Part shown: positions 17,404-25,636 of the stretch, piece by piece | Numbering within the stretch: the stretch's first letter is position 1 | Layout of the letters: every line of letters starts with the position of its first letter | Source: Pseudomonadota bacterium | Lineage (GTDB): Bacteria > Pseudomonadota > Alphaproteobacteria > Sphingomonadales > Sphingomonadaceae | Assembly: GCA_023458055.1 (NCBI GenBank) | Contig: JAEXAW010000034.1 | Location: forward strand, 1 to 64,000 | Length of the DNA stretch: 64,000 nt | Direction: 5' to 3' | The notes under the pieces: model-generated | What the model was told of the DNA's origin: nothing | Seen by the model: only the letters and a program-made list of their open reading frames with translations | The model's database searches: none | Program-made: the position numbers and the translations under genes

Positions 17404-18731
17404 TATTTCTTCTCGCCAGTTACGGTTGGGGGAGGGGTGCCAGAAACCACGCGGGTTTCGGCCGCCAAATGGGGCACGCCGTCATAAGCGAGGGGCTCCA
17501 TACCAATCAGATAGGCGATCAACGGATAGACATCGACATTGTCAAAGGTTGGCAGCGTCCGCCCCTTCACAAATTCGGGTCCGTTGGCGATGAAGATCGC
17601 GGCCATATCAGGGTGGAAATTATCATAACCATGATCGCCGCCATTGGCGTCATATTCCGGCTGTCCCATGACAATCTTCCAGCCTGATTGCGCAAGGCAG
17701 AATATCTCTGGCACGCGGAGGTTTTTGCCATATTGGAAGCGCGCCGGGATGTCCTTCTTGTGCCAGCATTCAGCGTTGGGAATGGGCGCTGCCGGTTTGA
17801 TCAGCGCCGCTTCGACAACCGCCTCCTTACCGGGCAGCGGATTGAGCGCCGCAAAAGGCCCGCTTGTCACCAACTGATAGCTGTCGCGCGGGAGCAGCTT
17901 GTCGAGGTCAATCAACCGCTGGCTACTGGTTGCCGCCATCCCATGATCGGACACAACCACGACATTGACCGGCTGATGCAGTGCGTGGATGCTGTCGAGC
18001 ATATAGCCGATTTCCTGATCGACCTCCTGCACGGCCTTGGTTGTGTCCGCGCCTTGCGGGCCAAATTTATGTCCGGCGGTATCGACGATATCGAAATAAA
18101 CGGTGAGGAGGCGCGGACGGATATTTGCCGGACGGCGCAGCCAGTCGATGACCGCATTGGTGCGCTGGGTGCCGGTGACATTCTGGTCAAACCGTTGCCA
18201 GTCATCCGGGCGCACGCCGTGGATCGGTACTTCCGATCCCGGCCAGAACATCGTTGCGGTGCGGATATTCTGTTTTTCCGCCGTCACCCAGATGGGCTCA
18301 GCCTGATCCCACCAGAATGCGTCGAGCGCCTGTTTTGCATTGCCGAGACTGAAATTTTCGCCCGGACCAGGGCGGCGCGGATCACGCATATTATTGTCGA
18401 CTATACCATGATTGTCCGGCCGCTTGCCGGTGACGATGGTATAATGATTGGGAAACGTCTTGCTCGGGAAACTTGGCCGCATCGAGGCAAAGACCCCGCC
18501 TTGCACCAACTTATTGAGATTGGGCGTTACCCCGCGCTGCAAATAGTCAGGGCGAAAGCCATCAATGGACACGAGCAATGTAACCGGTGCGCGCTTTTCG
18601 GCGGGTGCGGCGGCTGGTGCTGATGGGGATCCCACCTCGGGCTGGGTCGTCGTTGTAGTGGCCGCGCAAGCGGAAAGCAGCAGCGCAAGCGCGGCGCCGA
18701 CCGCCGGTTTGAATCGGATATTAGCGTTCAT
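17403..18731 (-). CDS. Ectonucleotide pyrophosphatase/phosphodiesterase-type lipoprotein
   Basis: 442 aa of the alkaline-phosphatase superfamily. A lipoprotein signal (AALALLLSAC, Cys at about 22) places it in the envelope. Metal and nucleophile motifs of the NPP group are seen: LLVSIDGFRPDYL (Asp), FPSKTFPNHYTIVTGKRP (Thr nucleophile), FDIVDTAGHKFGP, VVVSDHGMA and the late HGYDN. It should cleave phosphodiester or pyrophosphate bonds of exported or environmental nucleotides or lipids in the periplasm; substrate unknown. It precedes the MaoC gene with a 1-base overlap and follows the barrel-like gene after 10 bp. Confidence 0.9.
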   Translation of the reverse strand: MNANIRFKPAVGAALALLLSACAATTTTTQPEVGSPSAPAAAPAEKRAPVTLLVSIDGFRPDYLQRGVTPNLNKLVQGGVFASMRPSFPSKTFPNHYTIVTGKRPDNHGIVDNNMRDPRRPGPGENFSLGNAKQALDAFWWDQAEPIWVTAEKQNIRTATMFWPGSEVPIHGVRPDDWQRFDQNVTGTQRTNAVIDWLRRPANIRPRLLTVYFDIVDTAGHKFGPQGADTTKAVQEVDQEIGYMLDSIHALHQPVNVVVVSDHGMAATSSQRLIDLDKLLPRDSYQLVTSGPFAALNPLPGKEAVVEAALIKPAAPIPNAECWHKKDIPARFQYGKNLRVPEIFCLAQSGWKIVMGQPEYDANGGDHGYDNFHPDMAAIFIANGPEFVKGRTLPTFDNVDVYPLIAYLIGMEPLAYDGVPHLAAETRVVSGTPPPTVTGEKK

Positions 18732-18741
18732 GCCCGCCTGC

Positions 18742-20118
18742 TTAATGCCCCAAACTCAGCTTCGCAAACAAAGTATAGCCCAGGGGTGATTTCCCATAAT
18801 AGGGATCAAGAGCAGCGGGCTTGGCATAAGCCGCGAGGCTGCCACCCAGCGCCAACTCCACCTTATCCGTTACCGGCAAGCGATAGGCATAGCCCGCCTG
18901 CATCTTGGCAACCCGGAAAGGTCGGTCATGCAAGGGATGGGCATGGTCGGGGAAAAGCTCGTCATTCTTCACATTTTCATAGCGCGCAAAAACGCTGTGA
19001 TGATCCGACAGATCGTAATTGGCTTCCGCGAGCCAGGCGGTAAGGGTGGGGCCGGGCTTTTTGTCCTTGGCGGAAAAAGCCGCCATGCCGGAAAGACCCT
19101 TACCGTTGGCATAATGAACGCTCGCGGTGGTGCGCTGTTCATCGCCGCCGTGGCTCGCTTCCGGCGATTTCAGATGCGCAGTCGAGATTTGCGCCGACCA
19201 GTCGGGTGTCGGGGTCCACGTGCCGCGCACCGCCCAGCTATCAAGCTTGGGCTTTTCGATATTCCAGCGCCGCTCGTCGGGCTCGCGGCCACGGAAGGCG
19301 GAGGTTTCGATCTGGAATTGCGGGGTGGCGATGCCCGCCGTCACCACGCCATAGGTGATATGGGTGGAATCAAACCAGTGATGGGTGATCGGCGGTTCGG
19401 GATTATAGCGCGCCGACCCGCGGTGCATGAAGGCGCTCGGGCCAATAGCAGGTTCACCGACCGGACCGCCATAAAGGAACAGGCTGGTATTATCAGCGAC
19501 ATCAATATCGAGCCGCGCGGCGAGTTCCATGAACAGGTCATGGGGGTGCTGGCGGTCCACCAGCGGCTCGCCATAAGCCGTCTCGCCAGTCGCAAACAGA
19601 TTGGGATAACCACGCGGGCTCATCGCGGGTTCAAGGCTGAGCATCGTGCGCGCTTCAAACTTGCCGCCATCAAATTCGCGACTGGCCGACAGCATCGCCA
19701 TGTTGGTGACGTAGAATTTATCATCGCCGCGTGGGCCGCCATGGTCGGTATAAGCGGTCTGGACAAAGCCGTGGGCCATGAGGTGCCAGCCGCTTGTCAT
19801 GGTCATCAGGCCGTGCATCGCGCCTTCGTTGCCGGGAAGGCGTGAGGTGCCGGAGCCGTTTGCAAATGATTCGTGTTCCCAAACAATTTCTACATCGCCG
19901 TTATCCAACGTCGTCGGATCATCCATCTGGCCATGGCCCATCTTCGAATGATCATGCGGCGTTGGAGCGGGCGCAGGTTGCGGCGTTGTGCCCTGCGGCG
20001 CCGGCGCGGGCATCGTCGCCATATCATGCCCCTCATGCCCGCTATGGTCCTGTGCCCAAACGGGCGTGGCAAACAGGGCGAGCGTCAGCGTTCTGGTGAC
20101 GCAAAACAGAGATTTCAT
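18742..20118 (-). CDS. His/Met-rich N-terminal outer-membrane barrel-like protein
   Basis: 458 aa with a signal peptide (ALFATPVWA, cleavage near 22). The mature N-terminus is rich in His and Met with Pro/Ala spacers (DHSGHEGHDM, PHDHSKMGHGQMDD), typical of loose Cu/Ag or other soft-metal binding. The remainder has alternating aromatic/polar strands (WHLMAHGFVQTAYTDHGG, HSVFARYENVKNDELF) and ends in beta-type LFAKLSLGH, suggesting an outer-membrane barrel. It lies 31 bp downstream of the glutaredoxin-MauE gene, which is under a MerR-type promoter, so a metal or redox stress role is inferred. I do not recognise a named family. Confidence 0.7.
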   Translation of the reverse strand: MKSLFCVTRTLTLALFATPVWAQDHSGHEGHDMATMPAPAPQGTTPQPAPAPTPHDHSKMGHGQMDDPTTLDNGDVEIVWEHESFANGSGTSRLPGNEGAMHGLMTMTSGWHLMAHGFVQTAYTDHGGPRGDDKFYVTNMAMLSASREFDGGKFEARTMLSLEPAMSPRGYPNLFATGETAYGEPLVDRQHPHDLFMELAARLDIDVADNTSLFLYGGPVGEPAIGPSAFMHRGSARYNPEPPITHHWFDSTHITYGVVTAGIATPQFQIETSAFRGREPDERRWNIEKPKLDSWAVRGTWTPTPDWSAQISTAHLKSPEASHGGDEQRTTASVHYANGKGLSGMAAFSAKDKKPGPTLTAWLAEANYDLSDHHSVFARYENVKNDELFPDHAHPLHDRPFRVAKMQAGYAYRLPVTDKVELALGGSLAAYAKPAALDPYYGKSPLGYTLFAKLSLGH

Positions 20119-20149
20119 CGTCTATCTTTCAGGTAATTAAGTTGAATAA

Positions 20150-20908
20150 TCACCGCCACAGCATCCACAGCGCCATAGCGATCATGATGAGGTTTTCGGT
20201 CAAGGACACAAAGCCCAGCGGCACATTGCTGTTGCCGCCGACGCAGGCGCATTTGATCGCGCGCTTGTCGATATAGACCGCCTTGGACACGCTCATCGCG
20301 CCGATGGTGCCGATGAACAGCGCCACCGGGATCGACAGCCAGTTGAGCCAATGCGCAGTCATCAGCACCCCCGCCAATCCTTCGGCGAACGGATAGATGT
20401 TGCCATAAGGCACCCACCGTTTGGCGAGCAGATCATAATTCAGGAACATGGTCGAAAATTTGCCGATGTCCTGAAGCTTCAAGAGTGCCAATATGCACAT
20501 GCTGAACGAGACAAACCATTCCGCCGCGCGCACCGTGAACGGCGTTTGATAAACCGCATAGCTCGCCGCAAGCGCCATCAGCGCGGTCATCGCGAACAGG
20601 GCGATGACGGGCACATAGCTGGTGTCGCCAAGGTCCGCGACCTTGAGGCCAAGATAGCGGCGCAGATCATCATGCCCGCCGATACGCTTTCCGTCGATCC
20701 AGATTTGCGGCGTGGTTTTGACCCCATGCTGCTCCTTGAACGCATCAACCTCGGGCCGCGTGGTGAGGAGATGATCTTCGACCGCAAAGCCGCGACTTTT
20801 AAGAAGGTGCAGCGCCTTTAACCCGTAAGGACAGGTGTGGTCGGGAAGGACCATGCGATAAAGGATGGCGCGCTTGGCACCGGCGGGCGTGCTTGTTTCG
20901 TCTGACAT
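20150..20908 (-). CDS. Glutaredoxin domain fused to a MauE/DoxX-like membrane domain
   Basis: 252 aa from ATG 20908; the longer open frame upstream would run through the divergent promoter and merR. Residues 14-90 are glutaredoxin-like with a single-Cys active site (VLPDHTCPYGLKALHLL; CPYG) and TTPQIWIDGKRIGGHDDL. Residues 100-252 hold four to five membrane segments of the MauE/DoxX type (SMCILALLKLQD, KAVYIDKRAIKCACVGGNSN, NLIMIAMALWMLW), with a Cys-Ala-Cys pair suited to thiol exchange across the membrane. It should pass electrons or handle thiol damage; the partner is unknown. It is probably the first gene driven by the MerR-type promoter at 20917-20947 and is followed by the His/Met-rich gene. 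Confidence 0.85.
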   Translation of the reverse strand: MSDETSTPAGAKRAILYRMVLPDHTCPYGLKALHLLKSRGFAVEDHLLTTRPEVDAFKEQHGVKTTPQIWIDGKRIGGHDDLRRYLGLKVADLGDTSYVPVIALFAMTALMALAASYAVYQTPFTVRAAEWFVSFSMCILALLKLQDIGKFSTMFLNYDLLAKRWVPYGNIYPFAEGLAGVLMTAHWLNWLSIPVALFIGTIGAMSVSKAVYIDKRAIKCACVGGNSNVPLGFVSLTENLIMIAMALWMLWR

Positions 20909-20916
20909 GATCACCC

Positions 20917-20947
20917 ATATAACCGCCGTACCATAGTACGGAGTCAA
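20917..20947 (-). promoter_or_regulatory. MerR-type promoter with 19-bp spacer and operator dyad
   Basis: Read on the minus strand: -35 TTGACT (20947-20942), a 19-bp spacer, and -10 TTATAT (20922-20917). Inside the spacer is the dyad CCGTAC-TATG-GTACGG. A long 19-bp spacer carrying the dyad is the hallmark of MerR-activated promoters, and this one closely resembles the mer operon operator. The expected start of transcription falls within a few bases of the ATG at 20908, so the message would be nearly leaderless. Confidence 0.88.
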
Positions 20948-20950
20948 GCG

Positions 20951-21352
20951 ATGCAACTCACCATCGGAAAATTGGCCAAAGCCGCGGGCGTTGGTGTGGA
21001 AACGGTGCGCTATTATCAGCGCCGCGGCCTCCTTGATACGCCGGCGCGGGCGGGCGGCGAGGGCTGGGGCGCGGGGGTGCGCCGCTATGGTGAAACGGAC
21101 CTTAGCCAACTTAAATTCATCCGCTCCGCGCAAACCGCCGGATTCACGCTCAGCGAAATCGGCGAGTTGCTCGAATTTCACCGTTCTGGCGACCGCATCC
21201 GCGTCCGCGAATTGTCTTACCGGCGAATCGCCGCGCTCGATGCAGAGATTGCCGTTCTGCAGGGAGCGCGCAGCGGCCTTGCCAAACTTGTCCGGCAGTG
21301 CGCCTCGCGAGAAGGGGCCGGCTGTCCGATCCTCGAAGCGTTCGACAGCTAG
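20951..21352 (+). CDS. MerR-family transcriptional regulator
   Basis: 133 aa. The winged-helix DNA-binding region (LTIGKLAKAAGVGVETVRYYQRRGLL, residues 3-28) and the dimer helix follow the MerR layout. Of the three mercury-binding Cys of MerR, the C117/C126 pair has counterparts (VRQCASREGAGCPI) but the C82 position in the dimer helix is not Cys (RSGDRIRVRELS). It is divergent from the glutaredoxin-MauE gene and sits right beside the MerR-type operator, so it almost surely controls that promoter and its own. The signal may be another soft metal, a thiol-reactive compound or redox state rather than Hg(II). Confidence 0.9.
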   Translation: MQLTIGKLAKAAGVGVETVRYYQRRGLLDTPARAGGEGWGAGVRRYGETDLSQLKFIRSAQTAGFTLSEIGELLEFHRSGDRIRVRELSYRRIAALDAEIAVLQGARSGLAKLVRQCASREGAGCPILEAFDS

Positions 21353-21459
21353 CGCATTTTCTGTTCAGGCAAACCCCACCGGCATTGTCTTTTTCGTCCG
21401 GCCATGGTGCTGGCTATACCAGAGCGGGCCGTTTAGCCCCTCGTTGCGCCAAATCAAAA

Positions 21460-21684
21460 TCAGAGGCCGGTTGCCGTTAGCTCAAGTTGGGCCGCATTGA
21501 TGCCAAGCACATCGTTCAGGCTTTTTGCTGCGGCCAGCCGCATTTTCCGTTCGAGCGTCGCGTCCGGCTGCTGTTGCTGCCGGAGTTGCGCGGTGACCAT
21601 GAGCATGCCTATCGCTGCCAGAGAATCGTTTAGCTGCTGTTTCTGCGCGTTGGTCATTGCCGCAATGGTCACATCTTCAGCCAT
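21460..21684 (-). CDS. Small hypothetical protein
   Basis: 74 aa, Gln/Ala-rich and helical (AQKQQLNDSLAAIGMLMVTA, LRQQQQPDATLERKMRLAAA), ending in LGINAAQLELTATGL. No signal peptide and no family recognised. It overlaps the end of the upstream secreted-protein gene by 8 bp, which supports it being a real coupled gene. Confidence 0.5.
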   Translation of the reverse strand: MAEDVTIAAMTNAQKQQLNDSLAAIGMLMVTAQLRQQQQPDATLERKMRLAAAKSLNDVLGINAAQLELTATGL

Positions 21685-22237
21685 GGCGGCGCGCAGTTGC
21701 TACCAGCGGTGCAAAGCGATCATCGGGGAAAGGGCGATTATGATAGGCGGAATAAGTCCCCGCAATGAAAGCCGCCATGCCGACAGCCACTTCGTTTTCG
21801 GGCTGGCCAAGTTTGCGTAAGATTGCCGGGTAAGCCTCCAAAAGCGCGCCATACCCTTGACGGGCTTGAACCTGTTGGGCTGCCGGATAGGTTTTCGCCA
21901 AAGTTTCGATAGAGCGCGCGTAGCCGCCCCGCCGGACAAAGCGGCTTGACCCAGCGAGCGGCGCGGAAGTCACTCGGGGCGGCGTTGTGGTTTTGCGAAC
22001 GGGCGACTTTCGCGGAGGCACTGCCTTCTTGCTGCTCGTCTTTTTGACGACATTTTTGAGCACCTGCTGGGATAGAAGATAGTTACCGGCACCGATGGAA
22101 AGATCCATCCCTGCGTCCATGCTCATCCACTGGGCGCGCGCCGGCATGATGGCCGATCCGGTAATGCCAAGGGTCAATAAGAAAGCTAACGCCAATTTTT
22201 TCTGCGCTTTTTGTCGCTCCCGACTAGACTGATACAA
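21677..22237 (-). CDS. Secreted hypothetical protein
   Basis: 186 aa if it starts at the TTG at 22237; no better upstream start or clear ribosome site is visible. A signal peptide (KKLALAFLLTLGITGSA..ARA, cleavage near residue 36) precedes a short Gly/Asp region, a Lys/Arg/Pro-rich stretch (about 66-90) and a C-terminal helical domain (ARSIETLAKTYPAAQQVQAR, MAAFIAGTYSAYHNRPFPDD). No family recognised. It is coupled to the 74-aa gene downstream. Confidence 0.6.
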   Translation of the reverse strand: MYQSSRERQKAQKKLALAFLLTLGITGSAIMPARAQWMSMDAGMDLSIGAGNYLLSQQVLKNVVKKTSSKKAVPPRKSPVRKTTTPPRVTSAPLAGSSRFVRRGGYARSIETLAKTYPAAQQVQARQGYGALLEAYPAILRKLGQPENEVAVGMAAFIAGTYSAYHNRPFPDDRFAPLVATARRHG

Positions 22238-22282
22238 TATTGCTGCTGGGGTGAGAAAAGAAGATGACGGATGCGAGTTGCC

Positions 22283-23383
22283 TCAGACGTTGAACTTGAA
22301 GTGCATCACGTCGCCGTCGTGCACGACATATTCCTTGCCTTCTTGGCGTAGCTTGCCCGCTTCCTTCGCCGGACCTTCGCCGCCCAAGGCGACATAATCG
22401 TCATAAGCGATGGTTTCGGCGCGGATGAAGCCGCGTTGCATGTCGCTGTGGATTTCGCCCGCGGCTTCGGGAGCCTTGGCACCGGCATGGACGGTCCAGG
22501 CGCGCGCTTCCTTGGGTCCGACGGTGAAGAAGGTGAGGAGGTGGAGGAGGTCATATCCGGCGCGAATGATGCGCGCGAGGCCGGTTTCGTGAAGACCCAT
22601 TTCTTCGAGGAAAGCCAGCTTTTCTTGCGGGTCCATCCCGCAAAGGTCGGCCTCGATGGCCGCCGATACCAGCACGGCCTGCGCGCCTTCGGCCTTGGCT
22701 TTTTCAAAAACGCGGGCGGAATGGGCGTTGCCGGTCGCGGCGTCATCTTCATTGACGTTGCAGACATAGAGGATCGGCTTTGAGGTGAGGAGTTGCGCCT
22801 GCTGGAAGATTTTGCGCTCTTCCTCATCCTTGGGTTCGGTGAGCCGCGCGGGCTTGCCTTCGCGCAACAGGGCAAGCGCCTGACCGAGGACGGACGCCGC
22901 GATCTTCGCTTCCTTGTCGCCGCTCGTCGCTTTCTTCTGGAAAGCAGGCACGCGTTTTTCGAGCGATTCAAGGTCGGCCAGCATCAGCTCGGTTTCAACC
23001 GTTTCAGCGTCAGCGATGGGATCAATCTTGTTTTCGACATGCTGGATGTCGTCATTTTCAAAGCAACGTAAAACGTGAACAACCGCGTCCACCTCCCTGA
23101 TATTGCCAAGAAACTGGTTGCCTAACCCTTCGCCTTTGGACGCGCCGCGCACCAGGCCCGCAATATCGACAAAGGCCAACTGGGTTTCGATAATCTTCTG
23201 CGATCCCGCAATTTCCGCGAGCTTATTAAGGCGCGGATCAGGCACCGCGACGTTGCCGACATTGGGCTCAATCGTGCAGAAAGGATAATTCGCCGCCTGC
23301 GCTGCCTGCGTTTCGGTGAGTGCATTGAACAAGGTAGACTTGCCGACATTCGGCAGCCCGACGATACCGCATTTGAAACCCAT
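22283..23383 (-). CDS. ychF: Ribosome-binding ATPase YchF
   Basis: 366 aa, the usual length for this Obg-like P-loop protein. G1 GLPNVGKSTLFNALT is at residues 8-22, G3 DIAGLVRGASKGEGLG at about 72, and a C-terminal TGS domain runs from about 275 (LLTFFTVGPKEARAWTVHAG). YchF prefers ATP over GTP, binds ribosomes and influences oxidative stress responses. It stands alone in the minus direction, followed upstream by a repeat-rich spacer. Confidence 0.95.
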   Translation of the reverse strand: MGFKCGIVGLPNVGKSTLFNALTETQAAQAANYPFCTIEPNVGNVAVPDPRLNKLAEIAGSQKIIETQLAFVDIAGLVRGASKGEGLGNQFLGNIREVDAVVHVLRCFENDDIQHVENKIDPIADAETVETELMLADLESLEKRVPAFQKKATSGDKEAKIAASVLGQALALLREGKPARLTEPKDEEERKIFQQAQLLTSKPILYVCNVNEDDAATGNAHSARVFEKAKAEGAQAVLVSAAIEADLCGMDPQEKLAFLEEMGLHETGLARIIRAGYDLLHLLTFFTVGPKEARAWTVHAGAKAPEAAGEIHSDMQRGFIRAETIAYDDYVALGGEGPAKEAGKLRQEGKEYVVHDGDVMHFKFNV

Positions 23384-23493
23384 GTGAATCCTCGTGTGGG
23401 GTCTGATTTATGTGCGTCCCACTAGGCGACGGCAACGAGCCTGTCCATCCGGTGATCGATAAGGGAGGGCATGGTGCGCTCGGGATTTTACAA

Positions 23494-23669
23494 ATTCCCT
23501 AAGTTCCCCCTGAAACGCACTTTTTGATTCCCTAGATTCCCACTCAAACCGCTTTTTTGATTCCCTAGATTCCCTAAGTTCCCTCCCAAAAGCGTTTTTG
23601 CGCGTTTAGAGATTCCCTAGATTCCCTGTGAAACGCGTATTTCTATCGCGCCAGATTCCCTAACTTCCC
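23494..23669. repeat. Array of ATTCCCTAG-type short repeats in a non-coding spacer
   Basis: The spacer 23384-23818 has no credible gene. Within it TTCCC occurs 11 times, in five clusters of two or three copies spaced 9 bases apart (GATTCCCTAGATTCCC, TTCCCTAAGTTCCC), each cluster separated by 15-25 bases carrying a GAAACGC or AAAGCG plus T-rich motif. The spacing is too irregular and the units too short for CRISPR. It may be a dispersed mosaic repeat family or a multi-site binding region; the role is unknown. Confidence 0.75.
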
Positions 23670-23818
23670 AGTGCAGCACTACGAACACTACGATTTCCAA
23701 CGGAACGCAGCCTATGACACCCTTGCAATGAGCGGAGCCACAAGCAGCGGCAAGAAAACAATTTAAGCTAGGCAATTTCGAAATAAATGTCAAGAACAAA
23801 ATGAGAACTCGGGCGGTG

Positions 23819-24391
23819 TTATTCCGTGTTTAATCGTCCCGCAACATCGCTCATAAAGCGCACTTCGTCACCCTTGGCGAGCCATTCGGCCGCTGCGCTG
23901 ATCGCGCCGAGCATGTCGGTGAGGCCGTCCATCTCGTCTTTGGCGAAATTGCCGAGGACATAACCCGTCACGCGGTCCTTGTGCCCGGGATGGCCGATAC
24001 CGATGCGCACACGGCGATAGTCGGGGCCGATATGCTGGGTGGTGGATTTAAGGCCGTTATGGCCGGCGCTGCCGCCGCCTTGCTTGACCTTGACCTTGAA
24101 CGGCGCAAGGTCGAGTTCGTCGTGAAAGACGGTGACGTCTTCGGGTTCGAGCTTGTAGAAATCCAGCGCGGCGCGGATCGAGCGACCGCTTTCGTTCATG
24201 AAGGTCGCGGGTTTTAAGAACAGCAATTTCTGCGTGCCGATGCGGCCTTCGCGCAGCCAGCCCTGAAACGCTTTTCTCTCCGGGCCAAAGTCGTGCACAT
24301 CGGCCATGACATCAAGCGCCATGAAGCCGACATTGTGGCGATGCATCGCATATTGAGGGCCCGGATTTCCAAGGCCAACCCACAGTTGCAT
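23819..24391 (-). CDS. pth: Peptidyl-tRNA hydrolase
   Basis: 190 aa, standard bacterial Pth length. It frees tRNA from dropped-off peptidyl-tRNA. Family motifs: VGLGNPGPQYAMHRHNVGFM with the catalytic His (about residue 20), FLKPATFMNESG, HDELDLAPFKVKVKQGGGSAGHNGLKS and RVRIGIGHPG. It lies downstream of the small secreted protein gene and rplY, a common rplY-pth order, although a terminator follows rplY here. Confidence 0.97.
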   Translation of the reverse strand: MQLWVGLGNPGPQYAMHRHNVGFMALDVMADVHDFGPERKAFQGWLREGRIGTQKLLFLKPATFMNESGRSIRAALDFYKLEPEDVTVFHDELDLAPFKVKVKQGGGSAGHNGLKSTTQHIGPDYRRVRIGIGHPGHKDRVTGYVLGNFAKDEMDGLTDMLGAISAAAEWLAKGDEVRFMSDVAGRLNTE

Positions 24392-24403
24392 GCTCCAGCC
24401 GTT

Positions 24404-24784
24404 CTATTTGTTGGGTGATTGTACCGCTACGGCGGGCGTCGCGGCCTTGAACGCGGCTTTCGATTTCATCACACTGGCCTGCCACGAGCTAAGACAAATC
24501 CGGCCCTTGTTCTGGATTGTTACGGGGTTGGCCGCGTCCTTATCGCCCTCAAGCTTTTTGAGGATGGGCTCCAGTTGCGCACCGGAATTTTCCAAGCGCC
24601 CGAGATAATACATTGCCATCAAGGCCATCGGATTGTTGGGATTTTGTGCTAGTTGTGCATTCGATGCGACCGCTATGCGGAAGCAGGTTGCATCATCAAT
24701 TTGTTGGGTGTTTTGAGCCTCCACCATACCGCCGGACAAAGCAAACATAATGACCAATGCGGACCTGTATAGTCGTTTTGTCAT
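24404..24784 (-). CDS. Small secreted hypothetical protein
   Basis: 126 aa with a signal peptide (LVIMFALSGGMVEA, cleavage near 23). The mature part is helical (CFRIAVASNAQLAQNPNNPM, MYYLGRLENSGAQLEPILKK) and has two Cys that could form one disulfide. No family recognised. It sits between the rplY terminator and pth, 12 bp upstream of pth, so pth and this gene may share a promoter in 24785-24803. Confidence 0.6.
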   Translation of the reverse strand: MTKRLYRSALVIMFALSGGMVEAQNTQQIDDATCFRIAVASNAQLAQNPNNPMALMAMYYLGRLENSGAQLEPILKKLEGDKDAANPVTIQNKGRICLSSWQASVMKSKAAFKAATPAVAVQSPNK

Positions 24785-24803
24785 ATGTCTTTCTCCAGAA
24801 AGT

Positions 24804-24838
24804 AAAAACCGGCGACAAGCCTTGGCCTGCCACCGGTT
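24804..24838 (-). terminator. Intrinsic terminator downstream of rplY
   Basis: On the minus strand a ~14-15 bp stem (arms begin AACCGG and end CCGGTT, with G-T pairs inside) is followed by TTTTTAC. It lies 26 bp past the rplY stop and would separate rplY from the downstream secreted-protein and pth genes. Confidence 0.8.
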
Positions 24839-24863
24839 CTATTTCAACCCCTAAGGACAAGAA

Positions 24864-25490
24864 TCAAGCTTCGGCTTCGCCTTCACCACTGTCCTTGGTG
24901 GTGTCGCCTTCGGTCGACTTGAGGGCCGACGGAGCCACGATCGCAGCGATGGTGAAATCGCGGTCGGTGATGAGGCTGGTCGAACCTTCCGGCAGGGTGA
25001 CGTGCGAAATGTGGATCGAATCGCCGACTTCGAGGCCGGTCACGTCGATGAAGATTTCGTCAGGGATCTTGTCTGCGTCGCAGATCAGTTCGAGTTCGTG
25101 ACGGACAACGTTCAACACGCCGCCCTTCTTGAGGCCCGGAGATGCTTCTTCATTCTGGAAGATCACGGGGACGTTGACTTCGACCTTCGCGTTCTTGGCG
25201 ACGCGGAAGAAATCGACATGCTCGGGGCGATCAGTCACAGGATGGAAGGCGACGTCCTTGGGAAGCGTCCGGATCTGCTTGCCGCCCAGTTCGACCATAA
25301 CGATCGAGTTGGTGAAAACGCCGGTCATCAGCGCTTTAACCAGCGCCTTTTCTTCGACATGGATGGTCTGCGGTTCTTCTTTGCCACCATAAATGACGGC
25401 AGGTACGCGGCCTTCACGACGCAATGCACGGGAGGCTCCCTTGCCAGCCCGTTCGCGCGCTTCGGCCGACAAAGTCAGCTGATCGCTCAT
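24864..25490 (-). CDS. rplY: 50S ribosomal protein L25 (CTC form)
   Basis: 208 aa from ATG 25490 (MSDQLTLSAEARERAGKGASRA); the longer frame upstream lacks family similarity. Residues 1-95 are the 5S rRNA-binding L25 domain (RREGRVPAVIYGGKEEPQ) and 100-185 the CTC extension (HVDFFRVAKNAKVEVNVPV, LKKGGVLNVVRHELEL). The tail is Glu/Asp/Thr-rich. It binds 5S rRNA in the large ribosomal subunit. Its own terminator follows at 24804-24838. Confidence 0.95.
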   Translation of the reverse strand: MSDQLTLSAEARERAGKGASRALRREGRVPAVIYGGKEEPQTIHVEEKALVKALMTGVFTNSIVMVELGGKQIRTLPKDVAFHPVTDRPEHVDFFRVAKNAKVEVNVPVIFQNEEASPGLKKGGVLNVVRHELELICDADKIPDEIFIDVTGLEVGDSIHISHVTLPEGSTSLITDRDFTIAAIVAPSALKSTEGDTTKDSGEGEAEA

Positions 25491-25636
25491 AGTAAAACTC
25501 CAAATATTTGAATGTGAAACGCGAACCCTTCGCGCTCCATTCCCGCCACGCCTCCAGGGATGACCATGACAAGGAAGCGGCGCGCATAGCGGGGAGGGGC
25601 GCAAAAAGCAAGCGGAGATGCGCGCGAGCGTGCCCG

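Noticed and set aside
23494..23669. CRISPR array
   Set aside because: Units are 9 bases, spacing is irregular and spacers are not of constant length; no cas genes nearby.
23617..23799. 60-aa minus-strand frame in the repeat spacer
   Set aside because: It overlaps the repeat array, has no ribosome site and no recognisable pattern.
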